Below are positions 9,664-20,819 of a stretch of 64,000 nt of DNA, piece by piece; position 1 is the stretch's first letter; each line of letters opens with the position of its first letter. The DNA comes from Rhizophlyctis rosea (Eukaryota; Chytridiomycota; Chytridiomycetes; Rhizophlyctidales; Rhizophlyctidaceae), in the NCBI GenBank assembly GCA_027596075.1, contig JADGJC010000006.1, positions 62,001-126,000 on the forward strand. Reading direction: 5' to 3'. Under the pieces are notes generated by a model, which saw nothing but the letters and a program-made list of their open reading frames with translations, made no database searches and was not told where the DNA came from. The translations under genes and the position numbers were made by a program.

Positions 9664-12600
9664 ATGTCTCGCTTTTTCCGTGGAGGTTCTGACTCCGAGT
9701 CCGAGTCCGAGTCCGAATATTCGTCTGAGGAGGAGAAGCCGACCAAGACCTCTGATTTGTCGGAAAGTGAGGGAGAAGAGTCCGAAGAGGAGGAGTCTGG
9801 GTCTGGATCGGAAGGCGAGGGAGAGGGTGCGCGAGCAGCATTATCGGGAGCCAGTAGATTCAAGAAGGGTGGGCCAGCACCACCATCCAGCGATGAGAGT
9901 GAGGACGAGGATGACGTGAAGAGAGTGGTGAAGTCGGCGAGGGATAAGCAGTTCGATGAAATGCGCGCAACTGTGAAAGTCCTCACAAACGCCAAGAAAA
10001 TCAACGACTGGGTCGCTATTCAAAACGGTTTGTGTTTGTTCACAACAGGACTGATCTACCAACACGCAAGCAATGACTTACTTTTTCCGAATCGCAGAGT
10101 TCACCAAACTAAACACACTCTACGGCAAGGCTACCGCCATCATCCAACGTGAAGGCGGCAAGCCCCCTCGCTTCTACATCCGCGCCCTAACCCAACTCGA
10201 AGATCACCTCAAAGAAACAAACGCAAATAAGGAAGCCACAAAGAAGATGAACAAGTCTTCCAGCAGTGCTTTGACAGTCATGAAGCAGAAACTAAAGAAG
10301 CACAACAAAACTTTCGAGAAGGAAATCGAGGCATTCCGTGCCGTATGTACCATCATGCTACACACGTCTTGCTTCATCATGTTGATCTTGCCTTGTAGGA
10401 TCCTGTAGGGGAGGATGATTCCGAAACCGAAAGGGTGGCCGCAGCACGGAAAGCGGCTGCGGAGGCGGAGTCGGACGATGACGAACCGCGTAGCAAGTGG
10501 ACGAAGGGAGGCGACTCGGACGATGACAGTGATGTTGAGCCACGGAAGGGGGGAAAGAGGAAGGGCAGCAAGAAGAAGCCTGTCGAGGAGGGTGATGAGG
10601 CTGCGGCTGGCGAGGACGGTTTCACTTTGATTGGGAAGGGTGGGAAGGCATTCGAGGCTACACCGGAAACTTTGTTCAAGAAGTTGCGCGAATTGTTGGA
10701 GGCTCGTGGTAAAAAGGTAAGGAATTTCGGATAAACTGGGTTTGATGCGTACGTATATTGAGTGAGTGCGTCACAGAGCACCGACAAAGTTACGCAATTA
10801 GCGAACTTGAGGAAACTTTTGGAAGTTGCTGGGAACCCATTCCAGAAGGTTAAGGTCCTATTGGTGTTGATTCCCTCCCGCTTCGATTTCACTCCTACCA
10901 CCACTGGTTTCATGTCCGTGGAAACCTGGCGAAGGTGAGAGCAATCATCCGAAGTAGTTGTGACAACACTCATGAACTGGGCATGTTCTTAGCACATTGA
11001 CGGAGATCAACGAGCTTTTCACCCTGTTGGAGGAGAACGCGCATCTGTCCATTTCCGATTTCACTGACGAAGAAGTAGATGACAATGCGGAGGAAGTGGT
11101 ACGAGCAATGACGTTTACCATGGGAGTGGCGAAGAACCTTGCTGATCTGACCCAACTTTCAGAAAGCGAACGCTGGCACTCCTGTGCAGATCCGTGGAAA
11201 CCTTGGCTCATTCGTGGACCGCATTGACGATGAATTCACAAAATCATTGCAGAACATCGACCCTCACACTTTGGATTACATCAACCGCTTGAAGGACGAG
11301 AGTGGTCTGTACGCCATCATTGTGCGGGCACAAAAGTACTTCGAGCGCATCGGCAATCAAGAATATGTTGACTTGACGAAGATGCGCCGCGTGGAACGAT
11401 TGTACTACAAACCTGACATTGTGGTTCAAACCGTCGAATCCCACGTCCGAACCCTCTACCCCACTTTGACCGAAGTTCTCGAGGATCCCACAGAACTCGT
11501 TGCCGACCTCTGCACCAGCCTTTACAGAACCTCCATCGACCGCGTCCGCACGCGCGCCCTTCTCTGCCACGTCTACCATCTTGCCCTTCACGACCGTTTC
11601 CACGAAGCCCGCGAACTCATCCTCATGTCCCACCTTCAAGAGCACGCCCCACAAACCGACATCCAAACGCAAATTCTGTTCAACCGGACAATGGTCCAAC
11701 TCGGCATGTGCGCTTTCCGGTGCGGCATGGTCCGTGAGGCGGCGAACGCGCTTCAAGAGATTTCTTCATCGGGCAAGGTGAAGGAGCTTCTTGCGCAGGG
11801 TGTCCAAACTCAGCGGTACTCGGACAAGACGCCTGAGCAAGAGAAGCTGGAGAAGCAACGCCAATTGCCTTTCCACATGCACATCAACCTTGAACTCCTC
11901 GAATGCGTTTACCTTACTTGCTCTATGTTGTTGGAGATCCCCAACATGGCTGCCAACGCCCACGATGCTCGTCGCAAGGTCATCAGCAAGCCTTTCCGCC
12001 GTATGTTGGACTACAACGAGCGTCAAGTCTTCACTGGTGAGCTGAATCGTATATTCCGTATCCCCGGGTAAACTGTCTGACATGCAATGCGTCCTAGGAC
12101 CTCCTGAGAACACGAGGGATCACATCATGGGTGCTGCCAAGGCGCTGGCTGCTGGCGAGTGGCAATCGTGCCGTGATCTTATCCACAAAATCAAGATTTG
12201 GGACTTGATGCCCAATTCAACTCAGATCAAGGATATGCTTACCCAGTAAGTTTGAAAAACATCTTTCGACTCGGTACAGCAAGATATTCACGCTTTGATT
12301 GCAGGAAAATCCAAGAAGAAGGTCTCAGGACATACTTCTTCACCTACTCCCCCTACTACGACTCCCTCGGCCTTGAGCAACTCTCCTCCATGTTCGAACT
12401 CCCCATCCCAGTCGTCTACGCCACCGTCTCCAAGATGATCATCAACGAAGAACTCCACGCCTCCCTCGACCAACCCACCAACACCGTCATCCTCCACCGC
12501 CCCGGCCCGGGCGTGGAGATGTCCCGCCTCGAGTACCTCGCCGGAGTGTACAGCGAGAAGGTCGCGACGTTCGTCGAGAACAACGAGAAGTTGTTGGAGA

Positions 12601-12836
12601 GCCGCAGCTTGCACCTTGGGTTGCAGCAGCAGCAGAGCCAGCAGGGATACCATGGTAAGGGAGACAGGCAGGGCGGTGATAGGCAAGGGTTCCGTGGTGG
12701 TGACCGGGGTGGTCAGGGTGGCCAGGGTGGGTTCCGTGGGGGACGGGGAGGTGGGAGGACGCAAGGTGGTCGTGGTGGGTTTGGGGGTGGGGATAGGAAT
12801 GCGCGGAGACAGGGTGGTCAGAACCAGAGGCGGTGA
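9664..12836 (+). CDS. NIP1: Translation initiation factor eIF3 subunit C
   Basis: Eight exons (9664-10027, 10098-10342, 10399-10716, 10777-10934, 10993-11098, 11163-12036, 12098-12245, 12305-12836) encode 914 residues, the usual size. The start MSRFFRGGSDSESESESEY, with its acidic SES repeats, is the typical eIF3c N-terminus that contacts eIF1/eIF5. Conserved core segments include RGNLGSFVDRIDDEFTKSLQ, NIDPHTLDYINRLKDE and the C-terminal PCI domain (YDSLGLEQLSSMFELP and the following winged helix). eIF3c is a core scaffold of eIF3 on the 40S subunit. Intron 5 (11099-11162) is partly open in frame and could mislead an automatic model. The last 60 or so residues are an RGG/Gly/Gln-rich tail. 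High confidence. Confidence 0.96.
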
Positions 12837-13318
12837 ATGGAGGGATAGGCGGCGACTGTTGCTTGTGTTTTTGCATGTATTTTGTAACCAGCGTGAGATT
12901 TTATGTAATTGTTATAGAAAGCCATTTTTCGTCACTGTGTGCGATTGTGGTTGGTGGGGTTTGTGGCCTTGTTGAATGGTTGATTATTATGTTTGTGGAT
13001 ATGTACATGACGAACCGCACCATGCCTGGTTTCCGATTTTAGTGTTGCGCTTCTGCGTAGAACTAATTTTCATATCGGTTCAGCCTAACTTATGGCGTGC
13101 GAATAGTACGAGTTCTACATGAGGCCATGTGCAGTGTATCATTGTTGATGAGGCGTCATTTCTTAATGACTAATCGCTTCATCGACCCGCACTGTGAGGC
13201 CACATTCCGCACGAAAGCGATGTGGAGTTAGACTGATCAGAATAGATTACAACGGATTGCATCTATGTATATTACACTCAACGAAATATAACCATCTATT
13301 ACCCATTCATTGCTGCCG
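12837..13318. other. Convergent intergenic region, no gene seen
   Basis: This is AT-richer DNA between the 3' ends of eIF3c and the seven-helix membrane protein. No open frame with recognisable features and no structured RNA was noticed. Confidence 0.5.
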
Positions 13319-14779
13319 TCATGCCTCCCCCCCCTCCTTCCCAAGTCCCACCAACACATCCCGACTAACCCCACTCCCCCTCTCCACCTCCCCCTCCACC
13401 ATCCCCACCACCTCAGTCTTCAACCGACTCCTCTGCGCGGCCTCCACACAGTCCTGCACAAACTGCGGTATAGCCTGATTATACAGCAACGAAGCGATGT
13501 GGAAGATCTTAACAACGACTTGACCTAGCATGTGGCCTATCAGGCAGTATTTTGTGAATGCTAGGATGGAGATGATGAGGACGCCGGATATTGCGCAGAG
13601 GATTTCTGTTATTAGGAGGGAGAGGATGTAGGTTGGGGTGTGGTGGGGTGGTGGGGAGGTTGGTGGTGGGGGGAGGGGGGTGGAGGGGGAGGGGGAGGAT
13701 TTGAGGATGTTGGTGGAGGGTGTTTTGGTGCCTTTTCCGCTGAGAAGGTCGGCGGATCCTATCTTCCTCCCTTTTCCGCTGAGAACGTCGGCGGACCCTT
13801 TTCCGCTGACTGTAGTACTCCCCAAACTCCGTTCCGACCTCTGTCCCTGTCCCTGTCCCTTCAACGAAAGATCATCCACAAACCTCTTCGATGCCCTAAT
13901 CGAACTCGATAGCCTGGGCACAACTCCACCCTTCGCGCCTTCCCCACTCTTCCCTCCTACTTCATCAATCTTAACCTTCCTCTCCAAATCTCTTTTCAAC
14001 TTAACAATAAGTCTCAACTGCGTGACTTCCATTACAAAGTCGAGTAGACCGCCCAGGATCATGGGTAGTAGGACGCTAAGGTTGAGCTGGAGTCGCCACT
14101 TGTTTGTGACGGGGGTGGTGAGGTCGTAGCCGAAGTAGATGAATGCAGAGTATGATACGGCGATTAGGGCGGTGAATGCTACGTTGAGGTGAAGGGATTT
14201 CTTGATATGTGGCGGTAGGGTTAGCATGTGTTCGACTGCACGAAGAGCGGAAAGAAAGGGGGATTAATTTGAGATTTTAGATTTTTTACATGTTTGGGAG
14301 GCAACACACAGCCGGCTCAAGACCTTCAAGCAGTATCTCTTACTTACAGACCGTGAAAAACCGCCAAATACTGGCATTGATGTTAATCGAAGCAATAATA
14401 ATCACAAGTGACCTAACTTATCACTAAGAATATCAATGCCCGGCGCCAACCAACACCGAACTGCATCACTCCAACTCAACTGATCCAAAAAATTCGTCAC
14501 AGGGCTCGCCAAAAACTCAATCGCGTCTCCTCGTTGGTTGATCCCGGTATATACGTAGATGCTCATAATGGGCATGAGGTCGGAGATAAAGAACATTATC
14601 CACATTGCCCACATCAAAGTATTGAAGCGCGAGGGATGGCGGCGGTAGTACCATAGTGAGCGGCAGAGACCCCAGAGCGTGGCGAGGAGTTGGAAGGTGT
14701 GAATTGGGGCGGCGTAGTAGGGGAAGAGTGGGGGGAAGTAGTAGGGGACTGGGTGGCCGGGTTGGGTTATGCGGCCCAT
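13319..14779 (-). CDS. Orphan seven-helix membrane protein with repeat-bearing loop
   Basis: Three exons: 14779 to roughly 14450-14490, about 14412-14348, and 14235-13319. The first donor is uncertain; GTTGAG or GTGTTG donors both keep the frame. I do not recognise a family. Seven hydrophobic segments can be counted: HTFQLLATLWGLCRSLWYY; FNTLMWAMWIMFFISDLMPI; the VIIIASININ segment; LNVAFTALIAVSYSAFIYF; LSVLLPMILGGLLDFVME; LSLLITEILCAISGVLIISI; and a following KYCLIGHMLGQVVVKIF. About 110 polar residues lie between helices 5 and 6, with repeats of the type SGKGxxxSADLLSGKG and a poly-Pro stretch. A roughly 70-residue tail ends the protein. Seven helices with a large loop 5-6 resemble a receptor-like fold, which is an inference only. 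Confidence 0.65.
13729..13810 (-). repeat. Imperfect ~25-bp repeat in loop of the seven-helix protein gene
   Basis: The plus-strand word CTTTTCCGCTGAGAAGGTCG, continuing GCGGA, recurs with one change about 40 bases downstream and again as a shorter copy. Translated on the minus strand it gives the SGKG / SADLLSGKG units of the loop. Confidence 0.75.
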
Positions 14780-15388
14780 TTGGGAGGGGGGGAGGGGGGG
14801 ATTGGTAACAGTATTAACAGTATGAGATGGAGAAGAGCTGCTTGAGACACACTCTCGGAAGGAAAATCCGGTGCTTCATCAGCGTTTATCATCGGAAGTT
14901 TGGGGGGGCAGAAGCGCTCCGATCGGGTTCTTTATGCCGTTCCCGAGCCAGACTGCCCAGCCTTTTTTGAAGAGGTGATGGGGTTAGCATTTACCCTCAT
15001 TCAAAATTTCAGGGTCCTAAGATTCGGTGGTTCCTAATTCACTCATCACAAGCCACATGGAGCTGACCGGTTGGGTCCGTGGCCGCAACTTTCATATTCC
15101 ACCCCTCCTAGTCATCCTTGGGTATCCAATCTTGGCATCTGTTAGGGTCCCAGGAAAAGCGAGATCATTTGATCAGGATGAACCACTGACCCAGAATATG
15201 TGTCTAAAGGCGAAGAACTTCTCCACCACCAAACGGAAAGGAACTTGGATGCACTTTCCGCCAACGACATCGTGACCAGATATTCTTGTATGGAAGGCTT
15301 CAATTCCAGAGTAGCCTAAATCAATTAAACCGTCCAAAGGCCATGCTGCACGTATGTCTAAATACAATTAAGTTATCATAAACATATA
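14780..15388. other. Intergenic region, no gene seen
   Basis: This lies upstream of the seven-helix protein gene and downstream of the ZIP9 gene, both on the minus strand. The small open frames here have no supporting features. Confidence 0.5.
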
Positions 15389-16746
15389 TCAATGCGAGTG
15401 CTGCGGAAACAAAAGCATCAAGATCAGTTGGAGTGCTCACACCATGACAGACCATGCAAAAACACAGATGCTGAGAGATCAAAAATATAAGCATAACTCA
15501 CCTCCACCGTGATCAACAACGGCGCAAAAATCCCCCCCAACAAACACCCAATCTGCATCAAACTCAACTTCCGGTCATGCGCCCCACCACCCCCACCACC
15601 GCCACCCCCGGGACTCCCACCCTTCCCACTTGAATAAATCTCCGGCAAAATATGTACAGTCGCAACATACAAGAACGTCCCCGCCGAAAAAAGGAGGAGG
15701 ATGCCCGTCCATTTGCGCATGACGTCGGGGTCTTCGATGCCGTATTGTTGGAGGATTATGAATGTGAAGAGGGCGGCTATTGGGGCGGCGAGGGAGAAGA
15801 CTAGGAGGTGTTGGCGGACGGTGCGGCGGGGGTGGCCTTCTTGGAGGAGGAAGGTTGCTAGCCCGAAGGAGGAGGGGGCTTTGTGGAGCATGATTGCGAG
15901 CCAGACTATGAATTCTAGACTTCCTCGGTCTGAGCAAGATGATATTAGACGCGTGAGGTTTTGTAATATGATCGGGTTTCAAGTGATGGTGGCCACAAGA
16001 TGCTTACCAGATGCCGATGCAGCACCCAACGCGACACCATCCGCCGCAGCATGCACCACCAGTCCTATTGTTGCGGCCATTTTGTTATGGGAATACACGT
16101 CGCGGTCCCGGATGTCGTTCACACTAACGATATGCGAGGCTGAGTTGTGACTGTGCCCAAAATGACCTGCATGTTCTACTAGGAACATGAAGGCAAACCC
16201 TATGGCGAGCGCGGCACCGATGTAGCGGTGTGCTTCGAATGCTGGTGTTTCTGACGAGTGTGAGTGCCCTGCCTCCCCACTGGACGCGTCGCGACGTGTC
16301 AGCGAAGAGAGAGGGAAGGAACGCTTGCGATGTCCGCCATGATTGTGATTCGAGTCTGTTTCTGGCTGCTCAGCCCCTCGTTCCGCCACCCCGTCTGCTC
16401 GCTTCCCGTTTCCGCCCTCCTCCACCGCGTCTTCCCCCGGATCTCCAGCAACCCCTTCCTCCCCGTCTCCTATTCTGACTTCCTCCTCCGTGTCGACAAC
16501 CGCTTGTGGATATGACTTATGAGTGTCACCACCTTTCGAGCCCTTCATTTGCACGGAATAGAGAGTCTCCACTCCTTCCGGTACGATAACAACCAACGCC
16601 GTCCCCACTAGCATTCCCGACCCGAACGTGGAGACCAGTCGTAGGCGCTCTTCCGAAAATTGGAAAGCTAGTGGTATATTACCGGCGAAGAAGGAGCCGC
16701 CTAGCATGGATATAGAGAGGAATAATAGCCATATGAAGGAATTCAT
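15389..16746 (-). CDS. SLC39A9: ZIP-family zinc transporter, ZIP9 (SLC39A9) type
   Basis: Three exons (16746-16008, 15923-15502 and a 12-nt terminal exon 15400-15389) encode 390 residues. I chose the ATG giving MNSFIWLLFLSISMLGGSF because it starts the first membrane helix as in ZIP9. Diagnostic segments are NIPLAFQFSEERLRLVSTFG, TALVVIVPEGVETLYSV, a His-rich loop, then the metal-site helices VVHAAADGVALGAASASG and LAIMLHKAPSSFGLATFLL, and LLFSAGTFLYVATVHILPE. ZIP9 proteins import zinc from the Golgi lumen or outside into the cytosol. The loop between helices 3 and 4 is longer than in animals, and a run of about nine glycines precedes the last helix. High confidence. Confidence 0.94.
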
Positions 16747-17431
16747 GGAGGACGAGTGCTGTGGGGAAAGGGTGAAGGGGCAGACTATGTGCTGAGTGGG
16801 GTGACCACTGATAGAAGGTATGACTTCAGGGGCCAACCACTCAAGGCAAGACAGGGTGGAAGACCAGCACCGGCTTCAAGAGTACGGTTCACTACTAGGT
16901 TCAGGCGGGTTTGAGGGCCCTTATAAACGGTAATGGTGGTGAATGAGGATGAGGAAAGTGTGGAGGTGAAACCCTTCCAGTGCAATTGCCATGTGTGGCC
17001 CCTCCCCCCTTTCATTTGGCGTCTGGCGTACTGTGGCGTGTAGTAAACGGTCGCACACCGTCACACACTCACTGGGACTGGCGCAACTCGCCAGTTCATC
17101 GCTCGATCTTGAACAAATTTCTGGTCTCAAAGTTAGACCATATCAGTCATATCTATCTTCAATACCCAGTACACATACATAACTAGCGAAGGCCAATTCC
17201 TAACTTGCATCCAGTTTGCAAGTACCTGGAAACCTACTACATACACTACTGCTCCAAAATAGTCTTTTTGTATCCATCGTTACGAGTAGAAACCACCCAC
17301 GCAGCTCTCCACTCTCCAGCACAAAGTTTCCACCAGATCAGTTGACAGAACGACCACTGTATATGGCGGCCTTCTAAACATCTGCCCTCTTCCGGCAACC
17401 AATATTTCCTCTTCCCCTTTCACAAAAGGCG
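16747..17431. promoter_or_regulatory. Divergent promoter region, ZIP9 / CNOT10
   Basis: This 685-bp stretch separates two divergent starts. It is pyrimidine-rich just upstream of the CNOT10 ATG. No specific element was recognised. Confidence 0.35.
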
Positions 17432-20328
17432 ATGTCTGGTCAACCGGACGAGTTTGCGCGCATAGCGCGCGATGCCACCATCGCCTTCCGTGCTCAGAAG
17501 TACGAAGAGGCCTTGACGTTACTCCGCCGGCTATCCGAACTAAGAGGAGCGTCTGACCCACGAGTTCAGCACAACATTGCTGTGGCACAGTATTATGCTG
17601 GCATTGCTTCAGAGGGTGCAGGTACTGCGGCTGAACAGGCTCCGGCAGCGGAGGCGAAAGGGACGCAACAAAATGTGTCTTCCAACTTACTTTCGGCTTT
17701 CGATGATGTCCTGGCCCTGCCCCCACGCAAACTTGATGCCATTCGTCCAGCATCCCCGGAACACCTACCATCATCCCCCGATCCTCTACTCTCTTCCACA
17801 CCCGAACTCGACGACGCCAATGCCTTCATCTCCTCTCCCACCGGTCCAGACTCCGATTCTGAATCCCCAGATTCCGCCGTTCCTTCAGTATTGGAAAATG
17901 CCACGATTTTGTACAATCGCGCGGTGACTCTGTTTTACATAGCTCATTACGATGGTGCGGCTGACGTTCTGGAGCCCATCCTGCAAACAGTTGAAACCGT
18001 CGACGCGCATCTTGGCCTCCGATCCTGTCTGCTCGCGGCAGAGTGCCGCTTAGCCGCCTCCAGATCGAAAGATGCCCTTACAGTAGCTTCCACGATAGAG
18101 CGAGCATTCGTACTAGATAGATCAACATCAGATAGCGTAGGGCAGGATTTCGTGGGTGGGCCCGATGGATTGGGAGTGTCGAAGAGCTTGTTTGATAGTT
18201 TAGCGGCATCATCGGCCAATGCGCATTTGCAATTGCCCGATCAAGGCGAAGGTGGGGACGAACAGCACGCCCGCTTCACACCATCTCCTGATCGCTTCGA
18301 GGAAAGGTGGTCTGATGGTGGTTCCGATAGCGTCATGTCTTCTCCTGCAAGGAGCTCAAAGGGGCGCCTTAGCAATGGTTTGGGGACGGGGAACGTGTCG
18401 ATGGACAGCACAGCGGCTGAGAACGGGGATGATGCAATACCATCCTTGACGACAGAAAGTGCGTTGAGCAACTATGAAGGATCGGTCAAAGCTGCGGTAG
18501 CCATGATCAGGGCAAGAGCGTATTTGATGAGCGGAAACATCTCCGAGGCGACATCACAAGTGGAGTCAGGAAGGGCAGCCATACGGGCCGAGACTGGAAA
18601 TGAAGAAGCGGAAGGGACAGAGCAACCACCATCACCCGACGCACCAACCCACAACCCCTTCGCCTTCGTCCAAGCCCAAATCGACCATCACCGCTCCTCA
18701 ACAGCCGAAACACTATCCTCCCTAGAACGCACGCGCAACGCCGTCCCCGCACCATCATGGGCGAGCTTTGTAGAAGACACGGACGCAGATGGCGTGGTCT
18801 CGCCTTGGGACGAAAAGTACTACCTAAACAATGTTGGGTGTGTACATCATCGGGCGGGGAAGCATGCGGCTGCGGCCATGTGTTTTGCGGACGCGTTGAA
18901 GATGAATGGGAAGCAGGTTGAGAAGTTGGTTAGTGGGGCGCAGGAGGAGGAAGTTGAAGAGTGGGAGCAGGATCTTGTTGATGAGGATAAGAATGGGAGT
19001 GTTGAGAGTGGTAGGTTTTTGGCATTTTGAAAGTTCTCTTTTTGGGTTCTTCGCACTGGTCTCCATCTTGTGCGTCGTTCTCATACGTTGATAATTTCAC
19101 AGCACGTCCAGCACAACCACCACATTTGTTAAGATATGTCTTGGATACCACCGCACCGACGCTTTACAATTTTGGCTTGCAACTTATGTTGATGCACAAG
19201 TATCAGCAAGCATATGAGTGCTTCGAGAGAGCGGTTCGGTGGGCGGAGGCGAGGGGAGGGCAGAGAGTGGGAGGGACGGGGGCGCGGGACTTTGGGGGAG
19301 CGGTTCCACCCGGGGTTCCGTGGGCATTGATCTGGTTGCGGATGGCGGAATGTTGCGTAAGGGTGCATGAGGCTGAGCGGGTAAGGGTTGCTTTGTGGTG
19401 ACAAAATCATTGATACCATTCCAACTAAGAAAATGTGCTTCTTCAATTAGAAACGAAAGCGACCTGCAAAGCCGGCATCAATACCTCTAGGTGGTTACCG
19501 GATCGTGATCACAAACCCACGCCAACAACGCTTCGAAAGTCCATCCGAATCGACACCATCAGAGTCAATGAACATGGATGAGGCATTACGATGCTACCAG
19601 AATGCGCTCGCTGCGGCGGACGGAGAGGTTGATTGGACGCATCCGGATTGTGTGGCGGTGCGCGTTGCGGCGTTGGTTGGGGTTGCTTATGTCGCTTTGT
19701 ATAAAGGGATGCCGTTGGTGACGTTGGCGGTTGCGAACGAAGCTTTGAAAGATAGGGGGAATGTACATATGGAAGGGTGGGGTGGGTTGATGGGGGAGGC
19801 GGAGTTGAGGCAGGCGGGTGATGGGCGGTATGGAGATGATTTGGAGAATTTGAGGTAAATTCTCAATGATGTGAAGCTTTATTGCTACAAATCGTTAACG
19901 CAATCGTAATTCTCAATATGTAGATGTCTAGCACGAATCTACGCAACACGGGCACTAACGCTACTGGCACGACCCTCCGAAGCGGGGACGTACATCAACC
20001 AGATCGCTACCAAGTCTACCGAGTTGCACACGGCAGCGGCATTTGCAAAGGCTAGTGCGCTTTGTGCGGCGGCGGAACGGGTTGGAGCGGATCCGGTTGG
20101 GGTTCAAGCTGCGTTTGAGGAGGTGGTTAGGTGTTCGGATGGGCGGTATACTGTGGGTGGGGAGGCGATGGATGTTTTGAGGGGGTTGAGGGGGTGGGTT
20201 GCGCTTGCGATGGGTAAGTTTAATGTTATGTTATGGGAGTTTGAGATGAGTGTCGGTTCCCTGATGTTGGTCTTTGTCATACAGGCGACCGTGTTAGTGC
20301 TGCCGAGATCTTTGCAGGTGAAACATAA
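17432..20328 (+). CDS. CNOT10: CCR4-NOT complex subunit 10 (TPR protein)
   Basis: Five exons (17432-19010, 19103-19380, 19451-19854, 19924-20213, 20285-20328) encode 864 residues. The protein is a helical TPR array. An N-terminal block carries FRAQKYEEALTLLRRLSEL and VQHNIAVAQYYAG; then come ILYNRAVTLFYIAHYDGAAD, YYLNNVGCVHHRAGKHAAAA, a block with NFGLQLMLMHKYQQAYECFE, and a C-terminal block with ALRCYQNALAAADGEVDW. The NNVGCVHHRAGKHAAA segment is typical of CNOT10. In animals it pairs with CNOT11 as a module on the NOT1 scaffold of the mRNA deadenylase. Long Ser/Pro/Asp-rich linkers separate the TPR blocks. The 3' end is defined by a short last exon and is slightly less certain. Confidence 0.87.
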
Positions 20329-20819
20329 ATACACCGCGATCAGGTTGGAAGCATGAGTTTAAAGAGAAGAAGCAAAATTCTTTTTACATGTACAAAAGTA
20401 TCCGCGTCCAAGAAAATATAAACTACGAGAAGGGGAGACAAAGTATTTGGGTGAAGGGGAAAGTAAGAACCGAACTAGTAAAGGGAGTATCCGAAAGGGA
20501 TATTGGAAAAAAAGGGGAGGAAAAGTAAAGAAAAAAAAACGCAAAAAAAGTATTCAAGAAACGACAAGAAAGGGTTTTGCTGGAGAAGATTCCCAATGTG
20601 GGATGTCCAAAGCAATTCCCTCCAACCATCCGTACTAAACTATGTACTAACTATTTTGCTTGCGCGTGGAAAGAAAGGAAGGGGGGCCCCTCGTGGGTTT
20701 GGGCTTCTCGTTCTTGCCTTTCGCGTGGTATAATCCGACTTCACCAAAGCTACTTGTGTTGATCATTCGTTGGGGCTGTCGTTGAGCCTTCGCTGGGTAT
20801 ACAACCTCGTCACTACTTC
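20329..20819. other. Convergent intergenic region, purine-rich
   Basis: The DNA between the CNOT10 and cyclin 3' ends is strongly A/G-rich on the plus strand around 20440-20580. No gene was recognised. Confidence 0.5.

Noticed and set aside
11099..11162. Read-through of eIF3c intron 5 as coding sequence
   Set aside because: The frame is open but leads into a wrong frame; splicing from GTACGA to TTTCAG restores the conserved RGNLGSFVDRIDDE segment.
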